A DNA stretch of 64,000 bases from Candidatus Bathyarchaeota archaeon (GCA_030608565.1 JAUWDY010000002.1:1-64000); one strand, 5' to 3'. Positions 41,928 through 51,468 are shown, counted from the stretch's first letter. Notes: a model not told the origin generated them from the letters alone. Numbers and translations are program-made.

Positions 41928-42232
41928 AAAAGTTGAAAATTCCATTTTTATTGTCGGTACCATCGCTATCATGTGTGTGCAAGTAGAATATCCATGTGTT
42001 AATTAAGGAGGCGTGGATGCCTCTCAACATATCAAATTTTGAAATATTGTGTAATTTGACTTGATGAATATATTATGTTGCCATGTAGTAGTGAGTATTG
42101 AGACAGAATACTTAATATATGGGTTCTATATGTATTGTGTATATAGAAAGAACACATGAACAGTTTCCCATTCACAAAGGATGAGAAATTATGAAGTTAT
42201 TGGTTATAGGAACGTGTGTGGAGAGCATATAG
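41928..42232. other. Leader region of the pilin-like pair with two tiny frames
   Basis: CTTAATATATGG near 42109-42120 is a TATA candidate about 115 bases before the next gene. In the leader, a 12-codon frame (ATG 42156) ends in TGA overlapping the ATG of a 13-codon frame (42191), whose TAG (42230-42232) abuts the ATG at 42233. A small hairpin GAGGC/GCCTC lies at about 42008-42023. Confidence 0.5.
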
Positions 42233-42730
42233 ATGCTAGTTAGAAGAATCCTTAGGATCATTTTCGATAAGAGGGCAGTGAGCAACGTTATCTCCGCCAC
42301 AATATTGACTGGCGTAGTGATTGCGTTAAGCCTATCAATGTTTGCTTGGGCGCAGGGTAGAACTTCGGTTTATAATAGCGAATACAAGGAAACTGTAGAC
42401 GCGGAAACAGCTAAGTTAAAGGAAAAGCTAGTGTTTGAGTATGTCTACTACTATGAGGACAATTTGTCAATTTACTTGTTGAATTGTGGGACCATAGATG
42501 ACATCCAGATAAAGACGGTCTATATATATGACAGCAATGGTGCTCTCTGCTGCGAACCCTTTTCAGAACCACCTTTGTATTTGTTTCAGAGCATGGATGA
42601 AATTTCGGATTTAGACAGAGGAGAGGAAGGGCGTCTTGTCCTTTCAACCAACCTCGATGAGGGCGTTTACTATTGCGTTAAAGTTGTAACTGTAAGGGGG
42701 GCGACTTTTGACTCGAACTTCGTGGTTTAG
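42233..42730 (+). CDS. Pilin-like protein, class III signal sequence (minor)
   Basis: A 165-residue protein with an archaeal pilin-type N-terminus: FDKRA then VSNVISATILTGVVIALSLSMFAWAQ, cleavage expected after Ala15. The remainder is a short beta domain with YYEDNLSIYLLNCGTIDDIQIKTVYIYD and two adjacent Cys (ALCCEPF). GGAG lies nine bases before the ATG. It overlaps the next gene by 23 bases, so both are made together, downstream of the ATPase and platform genes. Probably a minor filament subunit or tip component. Confidence 0.85.
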   Translation: MLVRRILRIIFDKRAVSNVISATILTGVVIALSLSMFAWAQGRTSVYNSEYKETVDAETAKLKEKLVFEYVYYYEDNLSIYLLNCGTIDDIQIKTVYIYDSNGALCCEPFSEPPLYLFQSMDEISDLDRGEEGRLVLSTNLDEGVYYCVKVVTVRGATFDSNFVV

Positions 42731-43718
42731 GAAAATTTGGAAAGGACGTTCCAAAGGCGTATCCACGGTCATTGGAACCGTGTTTCTGATCCTGATAATT
42801 TTCATGGTTTCCACAAATGTTCTTCTTTGGACCTTTTCACAGAATGCTCTGTATACTCAAGCGGAGAAAGACCTCAATCAGGATGAGGCTGACCGTCGCA
42901 ATGAGAAGATCGAAGCCACAGATGGAGACTATTCCGTTTCAGGAAACAAAGTCACAGTAGAGGTCACACTTACGAATACTGGCGCCGTGGCTGCTCAAAT
43001 AATAAACCTATGGGTTTTTGACACTTCAATCCAAACATACAATCATATACAATTGAATTTGAGCCTAAGCCCTGGAAGTGTTACAGACCTTACTGGCGGC
43101 GCTGCAATAGTAGTGACGGTAGACGGGGCAAATCCAGGGGATGACTTCATTTCTTGGTTTGTAACAGCAAGGGGGAACACGATAGCACTTGAGAAAGAAG
43201 TATTAGAAGATGTGATAGTAGCGCAAGTAGCTCAAGGAATCGGCTATTTGGCGATGGACTTCGACACATTCAGATATTTCAAGTACGCATCTGATTATGT
43301 GTTGGAAGATTATCCGGGTGGTAGTGGCAGTTACATTGTGCCCAGGACACAACCTGTAGTTTTCAGAATCAGATTGACCAACTATGATCCATCTGGTGGT
43401 AATAGATCTCTTACTCTCAATAGCCATTCATTGCTTTGGATGTACTACCCAGCAGTGGGCAAACAAGTGTATTGGTATATTGTGAATGTTAGCGCGAACG
43501 GAACTATTTCACCGACCTACTCTGATATAATCATTGGATTTAGGGAAACAACTTACGTCTATTTTGCGTCAGCAAGTGACGGCACGTTCACCGGTACCCC
43601 TGACCAAAAGAAACCAGGAACTGGAGGACCAGCAGCCATTAACCTCTTACTGCTAGGAAAAATTGGGCCTAGTAACTATGGACAGAATATACCCTTTGTT
43701 TCAGTGTATTGTACTTGA
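42708..43718 (+). CDS. Pilin-like protein with a large head domain
   Basis: A 336-residue protein. The class III signal is WKGRSKG then VSTVIGTVFLILIIFMVSTNVLLWTF, with cleavage expected at Gly-Val. The exterior part (about 55-336) has a first beta domain with VTVEVTLTNTGAVAAQIINLWVFD, resembling archaellin-type Ig folds, and a second with several Tyr-rich strands (LLWMYYPAVGKQVYWYIVNVSANGT). TTG start inside the end of the preceding pilin gene. Likely a minor pilin or adhesin carried by the filament. Confidence 0.85.
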   Translation: MTRTSWFRKIWKGRSKGVSTVIGTVFLILIIFMVSTNVLLWTFSQNALYTQAEKDLNQDEADRRNEKIEATDGDYSVSGNKVTVEVTLTNTGAVAAQIINLWVFDTSIQTYNHIQLNLSLSPGSVTDLTGGAAIVVTVDGANPGDDFISWFVTARGNTIALEKEVLEDVIVAQVAQGIGYLAMDFDTFRYFKYASDYVLEDYPGGSGSYIVPRTQPVVFRIRLTNYDPSGGNRSLTLNSHSLLWMYYPAVGKQVYWYIVNVSANGTISPTYSDIIIGFRETTYVYFASASDGTFTGTPDQKKPGTGGPAAINLLLLGKIGPSNYGQNIPFVSVYCT

Positions 43719-43838
43719 TCGGAACGTGGACAGCAACGACCTTTCAGGATAGAGCTAAATCCAATCACGTGAAATAAAAGATTCAATGTTTCTAGTCGTT
43801 GCAACCTATAGTTATGCGAATGCTATTGGAAGATTAGA

Positions 43839-45236
43839 TTAGCTTCCTGAATACACCGCAATGTTTCCCCGCTCAGTAACAACCTTAACCATATATTGTC
43901 CACTAGGTAGGGTGATGTCCATTCGAGAATAAGACAAAGTGTCTCCGGAATTTACGAAAACACTCATGCCATAGTGTTCATGGACTGTCGAATTGATAAC
44001 CCATAGAGAAACCAAATGGCAAGTCAAGGAGCCCTCGTTCTCAAAGGTGAAAAGCGTCCCGCTAATATTCACTACTTTAAATTCAACCCAGTCAGCTTTA
44101 AAATCAAACTGCGTATCTGTCGCCTTAACTCCCTTAACTTTCATCTTCCAGTAGCCAGTAGCGTTTCTAAAATGAGTCGGGTTGACAGTTATCGTCTGGC
44201 TCTTGGTTTCATTGGTGTTTGGTGCACTGTCCGAAGTATAAGCCATATAGCCGTTTCCACTCGCTGGATAATCATCAAGCGTGTAATTATAAAGTTGAAG
44301 CGTAACATTCACCGAACCAGCTGTCCATGCGCTGTTAACTGTCCAGTTTAATTGACTCCAGTCTCCTGTATTACTTGAACTAGTAAACTCAACTTCTGTT
44401 GATTCTTCGTACGTGATATAATCCATTGTAAGTGCTACATCGTCATAATAGATCTTTGTTTCAGCTGTGTCGCTGTTGCCAAGATCTGTGTCATCAAACA
44501 GTCGAATAGAGTATATTCCAGTTTGGTCGAAAATTGCTGGGTCCACATTTATGTTAAATATACCACTCCATTCAGTTGTGCTGGTAACCGTCTGATTCCA
44601 CAGGTCAAAAATAGTTGCATTAGGATGAACTATTTGAACTTTGATCACACACGAATCAACGGTGTCAAAAACACCGCATTTCCACTGGAAGGCCAATGTT
44701 ACAGAGTTTGGGTTAGCCTGACTTGTTGAAAAGCTTTGATTCCAGAATCCGCTTGCAACTTCGTTTCTGGTTGTAACATTAATGTAAACACTTCCTCCGC
44801 TTTGACCAGTGTTCGCCCATCCACCAACGATGTCGTTGCCTAAAACTAGGACAAAATTCCATCCTGAAGCATCGCTTGTAAAGTTGCCATTAGTTATTTG
44901 ACTGGTAGATTGAGATGTTCCCGTCCAATATGATCGAAAAACCATGTAGACTCCATTATCGCTGGCTAGATCTGAAACCGTTCCATTTACAAGCGTTGTT
45001 GATCCACCGCGAGTATATCCAGAGGGATTGTAGGACCAAACCTCTGTGACACGCGTAACGTCGACGATGGCAACATCCTCCCGCATCTTCTCCCAGTCCA
45101 ACTGGTTCATCTCATAACTCCATAGAATAACGTTTGATGTTATAATAACGATGATCACGAGGCCGAGAACAACAACGATAATGTTGCTGACACCACGCTG
45201 ATCTCGTCTAATAGTCGACAACACGCACCCAGCCAT
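43839..45236 (-). CDS. Pilin-like adhesin with class III signal sequence
   Basis: A 465-residue protein encoded convergently with the two other pilin-like genes. The signal is STIRRDQRG then VSNIIVVVLGLVIIVIITSNVILW. Residues 110-290 form a jelly-roll-like beta domain (ITNGNFTSDASGWNFVLVLG is the carbohydrate-binding-module-like opening), and 290-465 further beta strands. Many Asn-Xaa-Ser/Thr sequons suggest glycosylation. The ATG at 45236 is taken over the TTG just before it. The jelly-roll plus pilin-type anchor suggests a filament-borne binding protein. Confidence 0.85.
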   Translation of the reverse strand: MAGCVLSTIRRDQRGVSNIIVVVLGLVIIVIITSNVILWSYEMNQLDWEKMREDVAIVDVTRVTEVWSYNPSGYTRGGSTTLVNGTVSDLASDNGVYMVFRSYWTGTSQSTSQITNGNFTSDASGWNFVLVLGNDIVGGWANTGQSGGSVYINVTTRNEVASGFWNQSFSTSQANPNSVTLAFQWKCGVFDTVDSCVIKVQIVHPNATIFDLWNQTVTSTTEWSGIFNINVDPAIFDQTGIYSIRLFDDTDLGNSDTAETKIYYDDVALTMDYITYEESTEVEFTSSSNTGDWSQLNWTVNSAWTAGSVNVTLQLYNYTLDDYPASGNGYMAYTSDSAPNTNETKSQTITVNPTHFRNATGYWKMKVKGVKATDTQFDFKADWVEFKVVNISGTLFTFENEGSLTCHLVSLWVINSTVHEHYGMSVFVNSGDTLSYSRMDITLPSGQYMVKVVTERGNIAVYSGS

Positions 45237-45395
45237 CAATCATTATTTCATCCTTTAGTTCATCTTTCCTTTTGGAAAAGCATTATGAAGCAGAAAACCA
45301 CATTCACAATTCACAGATTGTTATGTCAAATTAGGTTATGGACACAGATTCTGCAAAAAATCTTATTTTAATAATACTAAAACAACGTTCGCTCT

Positions 45396-46052
45396 TCATG
45401 TTGGCACAAATCTTTGAAGAGGATTTTCCTTCAGAACCCTCTGAAGCTGAGAGTAGCTCAGGCCTCTCACAACGTCTCCGTATATTTCACATTTCCCCAA
45501 AAAACTCATTTTTTCAGGGCTTTGAACAACAACTTCCACCTCGTTACCAGAAGAAAGAACAAGATAAATGTGAAATGATGATTCCTTTTTACCTCGTTTC
45601 GTCACCGAACACCACTCCGTCCTCATAACTCTGAAAGAACCGTTTACAAGGCTGTCAAGAACGGCGTTATGATCCGAAGAAAACGTGATTACATCTATGT
45701 CACTGTTTCGGTGGGCGGTTCCTCGCCAAACGCTTCCAACAAGCCTAGGATGGAAAGCCTTCAAGACATCCATTATTTGGAAAGCTTCTTTTCGCATCTG
45801 AAGCAGCCGCTCACGTCTTGATGACCCCTCCTGTTCTTCAGCGATATTGTCAAGTTCCTCCGCCACTTCTGCATTGCTTGGAAGAATCCGCATCCCCAAC
45901 GTTTGTGCCGCTCTAATCTTCGCTTGCTTGTACTCTTTCTCCTGCGACGTATAAAGCAGAAGGGCTGCCTCTCGAGCAACTCGCCTTCTCAAACCAGCTG
46001 AACGACTGTTTCCCAAGAGTTCTCTCCTGTAGAGCATTATAGTTTCAAGCAA
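45396..46052 (-). CDS. Nucleotidyltransferase-domain protein next to eS1
   Basis: A 218-residue protein. Residues 1-75 are helical and charged; residues 95-200 form a nucleotidyltransferase fold with AFHPRLVGSVWRGTAHRNSDIDVITF (G-S then D-x-D) and a third acidic residue in GNEVEVVV. It is 12 bases downstream of the eS1 gene on the same strand, so a translation- or RNA-related role is plausible. The TTG at 46052 and ATG at 46037 are both possible starts; neither has a clear ribosome site. Confidence 0.8.
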   Translation of the reverse strand: MLETIMLYRRELLGNSRSAGLRRRVAREAALLLYTSQEKEYKQAKIRAAQTLGMRILPSNAEVAEELDNIAEEQEGSSRRERLLQMRKEAFQIMDVLKAFHPRLVGSVWRGTAHRNSDIDVITFSSDHNAVLDSLVNGSFRVMRTEWCSVTKRGKKESSFHIYLVLSSGNEVEVVVQSPEKMSFLGKCEIYGDVVRGLSYSQLQRVLKENPLQRFVPT

Positions 46053-46064
46053 AAGCTGAATGTT

Positions 46065-46661
46065 TTACGCGGCAACTGCCGGTTGAAGAGTGAGTTTGGA
46101 TTTTCGGATGCCCACGTGGCGTAAGGGTGCTATCTTCTTTGCCTCATTGTAAATGTCAGACGCAATTTTTCCCAATACAACTTCTTGAACAAACTGATCA
46201 AACGTAAGCACGGCTGCTTTTTCTTCAACGATTCTTTTGATAATGGCACGTATTACCCTTTCTTGGGAGGTTTTAATCCGCGAGAGAGTGAACGCAGAAA
46301 CCGCCAACCTTAGCTGATAACCATCCTTAGTCGTGATATTGAGGGTGCCATCTACTCGCGTCGTTCTTCTTCGAACAAGACTCCTTAGATAGTCTCGGGA
46401 ATACTCGTGTCCCTTAAAAACGGTGTGAGCAATCTTACCCTCCACATCGGTGACACGGAAATACATTTTTAGGTATTGATGAGCAAAATCGTCAGTAATA
46501 TCATAAAGCGTGGCGTCCACAATCCTTCCAACGAGCTTCGAGGAATCGTCAGAAGGCAATGTTCCTAATTCAGATCCCCCGAAATACGGTGGAGACATAA
46601 CAGTGTACCAGCTTTTGCCACGCCACTTGTCTCTAACACGTCTTTTCCTCTTCGAAGACAC
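46065..46661 (-). CDS. rps3ae: Ribosomal protein eS1 (S3Ae)
   Basis: A 198-residue small-subunit ribosomal protein. The start KRRVRDKWRGKSWYTVMSPPYFG is the family opening; GRIVDATLYDIT, YLKMYFRVTDVEGK and RRRTTRVDGTLNITTKDGYQLR follow in the usual order. The GTG start is set by AGGAGGT six bases upstream. It is followed by a nucleotidyltransferase gene. Confidence 0.97.
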   Translation of the reverse strand: MSSKRKRRVRDKWRGKSWYTVMSPPYFGGSELGTLPSDDSSKLVGRIVDATLYDITDDFAHQYLKMYFRVTDVEGKIAHTVFKGHEYSRDYLRSLVRRRTTRVDGTLNITTKDGYQLRLAVSAFTLSRIKTSQERVIRAIIKRIVEEKAAVLTFDQFVQEVVLGKIASDIYNEAKKIAPLRHVGIRKSKLTLQPAVAA

Positions 46662-46745
46662 GATGAACCTCCTTGTGACTGGAAAGATTTCGCGCAGAAG
46701 TATTAAAAGCTTTAGCGTTTATTGAGAGGAATTCAGATAATTTAG

Positions 46746-48026
46746 TCATTCCATCCTTTCAATTCCACCCATAAACGGTCTCAAGACCTTGGGAATCACA
46801 ACAGAGCCATCTCTTTGCTGAAACTGTTCTAGAATGGCTATCATGGTTCTTGAGGTTGCCAAGGCTGTGTTATTCAAGGTATGGACGAAGCCAGCTGGAG
46901 CCTGACCCTTCTTCTCTCTGAATCTAATATTCAGCCTCCTCGCCTGATAATCCGTGCAATTAGAGTTGCTGCCGCTCTCTCTGAACTCCCCGTCAGCCAT
47001 CCAGACCTCTATATCATACGCTTTTGCTGCCTTCGCAGTCATGTCACCACTGCAAAGACTCACAACACGATGGTGTAATCCCAATTTCTGATAGAGCTCC
47101 TCCGAATTCTTCTGCAACTCCTCAAGAAAATCCCAAGACTGTTCCGGCGGACAAACGATGAACTGCTCAATTTTGTTGAATTGATGTGTTCTGAAGAGAC
47201 CCTTTGTGTATTTTCCATGGGTTCCGATCTCTCTTCTGAAACAGGCGCTGACGCCGACGAGTTTTATGGGTAGATCTTGCAGCTCGAAGACTTCATCTAT
47301 GAACATGCTGCCCAGCGGGTATTCAGCCGTGGGTATCAGATAGAGTTCGCTGTCTTCAATCTTGTAGCTAGCCTCAGCAAAATCGAATGGATCGCCTATC
47401 ATCCCTTCATAGGCTTTTCTGTTTACCATGTAAGGGGGTTCAATCAAGGTGAAATCTTTTTTCATGAGGAAAAATATGGCAAATCGCTGTATCGCCAGAT
47501 CCAGCAGAACCAACTCGTTCTTTAAGTAGTAAAATCCGGCCCCGACTGCCTTTGCGGCTCTCTCAGATTCTATTAGTCCAAGATCTGATGCTATCTCTAG
47601 ATGGCTTTTCGGTTCGAAATCGAACTTTGGCTGTTTTCCCCAGACTCTTATCTCAACGTTATCTTTTTCATTCTTTCCTATGGGAACTGAGTCGTGGAGA
47701 AGATTTGGAAGTCTAAGTAAAATGTTGTTTATGTTTTCCTTGTACTTGTCCACTTTTTCTGTCAATACATCGATTTTCTGTGCAATCTCATTTACTTGCT
47801 CAATCTTCTCTCGGGTGTCCTTTCCCTTTTTCTTCAGTTGTGCAATTTCAGATGTTATCACATTTTTCTTGTGTCTTAGATTATTCAGCCTAGTCAGCGA
47901 TTGTCTCCAATTCTTGTCGTATTCGATCAACTTGTCAAGCATCTTTAGCTTTTCAGCGTCTCCTCTTTTCTCTAGGCTATCTTTCACAATGTCAGGGTTC
48001 TCACGAATCAAGTTTATATCTAGCAT
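46746..48026 (-). CDS. serS: Seryl-tRNA synthetase
   Basis: A 426-residue class II synthetase that charges tRNA-Ser. The N-terminal coiled-coil arm (about 30-105) is followed by the catalytic core with motif 2 ACFRREIGTHGKYTKGLFRTHQF and motif 3 VHTLNNTALATSRTMIAILEQF; the serine site TAEYPLG and the NCTDYQARRLNIRF segment are clear. It is the common SerRS type, not the rare methanogen type. The ATG at 48026 (MLDINLIRENPD, the family start) follows AAGGAG; an in-frame start at 48044 would add six residues. Confidence 0.97.
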   Translation of the reverse strand: MLDINLIRENPDIVKDSLEKRGDAEKLKMLDKLIEYDKNWRQSLTRLNNLRHKKNVITSEIAQLKKKGKDTREKIEQVNEIAQKIDVLTEKVDKYKENINNILLRLPNLLHDSVPIGKNEKDNVEIRVWGKQPKFDFEPKSHLEIASDLGLIESERAAKAVGAGFYYLKNELVLLDLAIQRFAIFFLMKKDFTLIEPPYMVNRKAYEGMIGDPFDFAEASYKIEDSELYLIPTAEYPLGSMFIDEVFELQDLPIKLVGVSACFRREIGTHGKYTKGLFRTHQFNKIEQFIVCPPEQSWDFLEELQKNSEELYQKLGLHHRVVSLCSGDMTAKAAKAYDIEVWMADGEFRESGSNSNCTDYQARRLNIRFREKKGQAPAGFVHTLNNTALATSRTMIAILEQFQQRDGSVVIPKVLRPFMGGIERME

Positions 48027-48112
48027 GATAGGCTCCTTCTCCAAGCTTTAGTACAATGTAACCATCTGCTGTCCAGAGTTTATCATAGCTTTAATATATT
48101 AACCTATACGAC

Positions 48113-48361
48113 CTACTCGAACTTTTTTGCCGCCAAAAAAGCTTTTTCTGCGATGGAGACGCAACATAGAAGGTCGTCAATTGTTGCTATGAATGTTTGA
48201 AGCTTTGTTTCACATTTCACGTTTGTGAACACTTTGGAGCCTTTTTTCGTTGTTTTTATGAACAAGCCTGATGGAACCTTTACGTTGTCTGGTGACACAG
48301 CTTTGGCAACTGCTTCTGCTTCTCGTTTGTTTTGGTAGGAAAGTTTGATTTCAGCCTCCAA
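48113..48361 (-). CDS. pcc1: KEOPS complex subunit Pcc1
   Basis: An 82-residue protein of the Pcc1 fold (EAEIKLSYQNKREAEAVAKAVSPDN, then VKCETKLQTFIATIDDLLCCVSIAEKA). Pcc1 dimerises and holds two KEOPS complexes, which make the t6A37 modification on tRNAs. It follows the DHH gene by one base and starts with TTG. The catalytic subunits Kae1 and Bud32 are encoded 4 kb away. Confidence 0.9.
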   Translation of the reverse strand: MEAEIKLSYQNKREAEAVAKAVSPDNVKVPSGLFIKTTKKGSKVFTNVKCETKLQTFIATIDDLLCCVSIAEKAFLAAKKFE

Positions 48362-48362
48362 G

Positions 48363-49805
48363 CTACGTCTCCTCTAACTGTTTTTTGACGAGTTTATCTA
48401 CAAGTTTGATGAAGGATTCTACACTTTTTATTGGCACATGAGCCCCAGCGGCGATGTTGTGTCCTCCTCCTCTACCTGAGTATTTTTCAGCAGCAACACG
48501 TAATATGTCTCCAAGGTTGAGACCCCTGTTCGTCAAGAGAACTACTGTCCTCGCCGAAATCTTAACCATATCTTCACCAGAAACTTTGGAGTAGGCGATT
48601 ATTGGTTTTTCACGGTTCGGAAGACTTGCCGAAAGGATAGAAGATAGTGCCCCTATCACTCTATCATCAATGAAACCTTCTCCCCGCACCACATAGACGT
48701 TGTCCAACTCTTCTATGCGATCAGGTTTTTCTGTCAGCCAACTCAAGTATTTGGTGATGGTTCGCCGATATCCTCTTAACACTTCGTTGGCTTGTTCAAG
48801 TGCGGTTCCTCGGTCTCCCATACAGATCGCCACGCCGAGACCCGCCTTGTCAAGTCGTCCCGTGGCATTGAGAAGGACTGTGAACTCCCGTGCGTCTCTT
48901 AGCGGAGTCCAAGGTTCTTCATAGGTTAATGTATAAACGTTTCCAAGCAAACTTAACGCTACTTCGCTGGGAAATTTTTTTGACGCAAGGTAGTCTGCGA
49001 GTGCAGAAAAAAGCTTCTTTTTCTCTTCTTCTGAAAGGTCTCTCAATGCACGCCATTTGTCCTTGTTTTTTGGTTTGATTCCTAGGCTTGCAAGGAAGGC
49101 TAGGCTTTTGTCCTCCTCTCCGCTTATGCCTGGTATGAACGGGTTTGTGACGTAGGCTAATGCTTGGTGAATGGGCCGTGTTTCTCTCCCGAAAAAGAGA
49201 AGGTCAGTTTCAAGTTTGAGGTAGCCCCCGTTTACTGCGTCCTCCACAATCATTTTGTTAACGCCCCCCAACTTTCGTTGCTCATATTTGTCTTGCATGT
49301 CTCCGAGTGCGCCAACTACGGCGATAGGAGCCAAATCAATGTTTTTTTTGTCAATGGCTTTGGCGACGAAATACGTTACGCCTGACCCGCTGAGGTCGCG
49401 AGATCCATCTATTCCGTGAAGGTGAGGGTTTACTTGCGTGAATGTTGAGGAGGCTTCCCCGGTAGGTTGATGGTGGTCAAGGATGAGTACACGGTTGCTG
49501 GAAAGCTTTTTGTTTAAAAGGTCGAGGTAGCCACTTCCCAAGTCAGTAAATATCGTTAAAGGATGCTTCTCTGCAGCTATTTCATTAACCAAATTTTCAT
49601 CTATCCACCTTTCAATTTGAAGGCGGAATGTTCCTTCTAAGCGAAGCAGAGATTTTCCGATGATCCCTGCTGCGGATAGTCCATCTGCATCTAGGTGAGA
49701 AACAATGTGAATTGTTTCATCTTCTCCAACGCTTTTCAAAATAATTTCAGCGGCATTAGAAGCGCTGGCTAGAAAAGCGTCGATCTGTTTTTTTTTGACG
49801 GACAT
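48363..49805 (-). CDS. DHH-family phosphoesterase, archaeal RecJ/GdnA type
   Basis: A 480-residue nuclease-fold protein. Motifs: VSHLDADGLSAAGII, IFTDLGSGYL, ILDHHQPTG (DHH) and VVGALGDMQDKY, with the DHHA1 end EKYSGRGGGHNIAAGA. In archaea such RecJ-like proteins (GAN/GdnA) bind GINS in the replication machinery and act on single-stranded nucleic acid. The metal-binding DHH is intact. It is encoded between uS15 and Pcc1 with 15-base and 1-base gaps, a conserved order in several archaeal groups. Confidence 0.9.
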   Translation of the reverse strand: MSVKKKQIDAFLASASNAAEIILKSVGEDETIHIVSHLDADGLSAAGIIGKSLLRLEGTFRLQIERWIDENLVNEIAAEKHPLTIFTDLGSGYLDLLNKKLSSNRVLILDHHQPTGEASSTFTQVNPHLHGIDGSRDLSGSGVTYFVAKAIDKKNIDLAPIAVVGALGDMQDKYEQRKLGGVNKMIVEDAVNGGYLKLETDLLFFGRETRPIHQALAYVTNPFIPGISGEEDKSLAFLASLGIKPKNKDKWRALRDLSEEEKKKLFSALADYLASKKFPSEVALSLLGNVYTLTYEEPWTPLRDAREFTVLLNATGRLDKAGLGVAICMGDRGTALEQANEVLRGYRRTITKYLSWLTEKPDRIEELDNVYVVRGEGFIDDRVIGALSSILSASLPNREKPIIAYSKVSGEDMVKISARTVVLLTNRGLNLGDILRVAAEKYSGRGGGHNIAAGAHVPIKSVESFIKLVDKLVKKQLEET

Positions 49806-49820
49806 GCAAGATCCCAGAAA

Positions 49821-50261
49821 CTAGACTGGAGACGCAATTTTTGCTTTATATTTCCAGTCTGTCGGCAGCAAACCCTTTCGTTTATAATACCTTGCGATTT
49901 TGTAAATTCTGGACTCGATGAGTTGAAGGTCCCGTTTATTGTGCAAGTCCTTCCTGTTTTTTTCAAGATGAACATGAAGGCGTGCAGCCTTTTTCAGCAA
50001 TTCTCCCAAGTCTTCGGGAATGGAAGGTGCTAACCCTGCGTCCCCTAAAATCTTAGTCACAGTTCTTCCTACGATTGGTTTGACTAGGGGAATGCCATGT
50101 TGGTCGCGCAGGATGATTCCGATTTTGCTAGGTGGATGCCCTTCTTTCGCGAGCTTGACAACCATGGCCTCCACTTCTTCTGGCGTATATTTGCACCATC
50201 TGGGAGGCCTTTTGCTAACTGGTCGAATAGAGTGTGAACTTCCCTTTTCCTTCTTTCCCAA
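49821..50261 (-). CDS. rps15: Ribosomal protein uS15
   Basis: A 146-residue archaeal-type S15 with the extra N-terminal helix region (KGSSHSIRPVSKRPPRW) and the conserved core SKIGIILRDQHGIPLVK, HLEKNRKDLHNKRDLQLIESRIYKIARYYKRKGLLP. The frame is open further upstream to 50387, but the family start and a GGAGG seven bases before the TTG at 50261 (Gly-Lys-Lys-Glu follows) fix this start. Confidence 0.95.
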   Translation of the reverse strand: MGKKEKGSSHSIRPVSKRPPRWCKYTPEEVEAMVVKLAKEGHPPSKIGIILRDQHGIPLVKPIVGRTVTKILGDAGLAPSIPEDLGELLKKAARLHVHLEKNRKDLHNKRDLQLIESRIYKIARYYKRKGLLPTDWKYKAKIASPV

Positions 50262-50392
50262 TTCTTGTCCTCCAAAGGACTTTAAGAGCGAGAGACTGCT
50301 GATATTTAAAACCTTCGTTGAAAGGTCGATGTGTGCCGTTTGAAGCTGGAGCGTATCATTCAATTTTTGAATTACTTGCGTTTGCATGCATG

Positions 50393-50896
50393 CTACGGAG
50401 CTAAGGAAGACACGTCCCCCAAATATGTCAGAGAATACTTCTTGTATTCTCCTTCTCCAATGGCAACCATGAAACTTTGAATGTCTGTGGCAACGTCTTT
50501 CAATTCGAGTCTCAGCTGATTCAACTGTTTATGGTATTCTGTATAGTTTTTGTGATAAGAGATAATCACCCCAGTCATGCCTAGACCTTGCCCGCTAGAG
50601 GCAAATATTACATTAGGAAACTTGGCAGCAAATTTTTTGGCTCTCTCCTTTGTTTCTCCTACAAGAATGTCAGAACGCATTTTGACGAAGGTTAGAGCAA
50701 ATATTTCAAAACCCATCTTCCCAAAATCTGGAATGATTGTGTAGTCCTGAATTATTCCGTTCTTTTCAAGTTTGTGACGAGTTCTTGTTACAGTTGGTTG
50801 TGACACTCCTAGAACCTTTGATATTTCTCTATCACTCCTCTTGGAATTCTTCAACAATTCCAAAAGAAGACTCTTCATTATCTTCTTCATTAACAT
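50393..50896 (-). CDS. Lrp/AsnC-family regulator
   Basis: A 167-residue regulator. The N-terminal helix-turn-helix is KSLLLELLKNSKRSDREISKVLGVSQPTVTRTRHKLEKNGIIQDYTIIPDFGKMGF; the second half is a diverged RAM-like domain (FALTFVKMR, VIFASSGQGLGMTGVIISYH) that may bind a small ligand. A TATA-like AATATAAAA lies about 60-70 bases upstream. Target genes are not evident. It is upstream of uS15 with a 131-base gap, so probably separate. Confidence 0.9.
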   Translation of the reverse strand: MLMKKIMKSLLLELLKNSKRSDREISKVLGVSQPTVTRTRHKLEKNGIIQDYTIIPDFGKMGFEIFALTFVKMRSDILVGETKERAKKFAAKFPNVIFASSGQGLGMTGVIISYHKNYTEYHKQLNQLRLELKDVATDIQSFMVAIGEGEYKKYSLTYLGDVSSLAP

Positions 50897-51468
50897 TAAA
50901 CCCCATCAAATAGTTCTTATCAATTCAAATTAGCTTTTCGGTTATATCATAAGAGTTTTTTATATTCTATGGAAAAATGTTCCATAAACTTCAAATCAGA
51001 GGACTTGTTAAATAAATTCTGGGAATGCGTGTTAGGCTTTAAAAATAAGCCCTGAAAGAGAAAGGAGAGTTTTCTTTATACACGCATTCCCTTCATCTCA
51101 GCGAGGTTAAAGATAGTAACTTACGTAATATTTAACTTTTGTGAACCCATGTTTTAGTATTTGATTCTAGAGTGTTTCAATTTCATCTCCAGCATTAAGA
51201 AAGAAGACAAACATGTATCGATTGATACTAAGAGAATAGTTGCAATGTTGTCTGCTGACAGACAAGTTTCTCATTTACAGTGTTAACTCGTAGTTAGTTC
51301 TGTTATCGTTTTTCCATATTTCTCGCACTCCATGCAGGCCATACACCTATAGAATGTTGGTCGCAGAGTGCAAATAGCGTCTAGACAACACGGTTTTAGG
51401 TTGTGTTATTTATGGATAAGATATCACGCAGCAAAAAAAGAGCGGGTTTGCGGGGGATATCTCCACAG
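50897..51468. other. 570-base intergenic stretch
   Basis: Contains the Lrp promoter side. A minus-strand open stretch near 51285-51360 encodes a Cys-rich peptide (RCMACMECEKYGK) but lacks a start with a ribosome site and is not called. No tRNA seen. Confidence 0.5.

Noticed and set aside
51285-51360. Cys-rich minus-strand peptide RCMACMECEKYGK
   Set aside because: Only an internal ATG is available, with no ribosome site; too short to support without conservation data.
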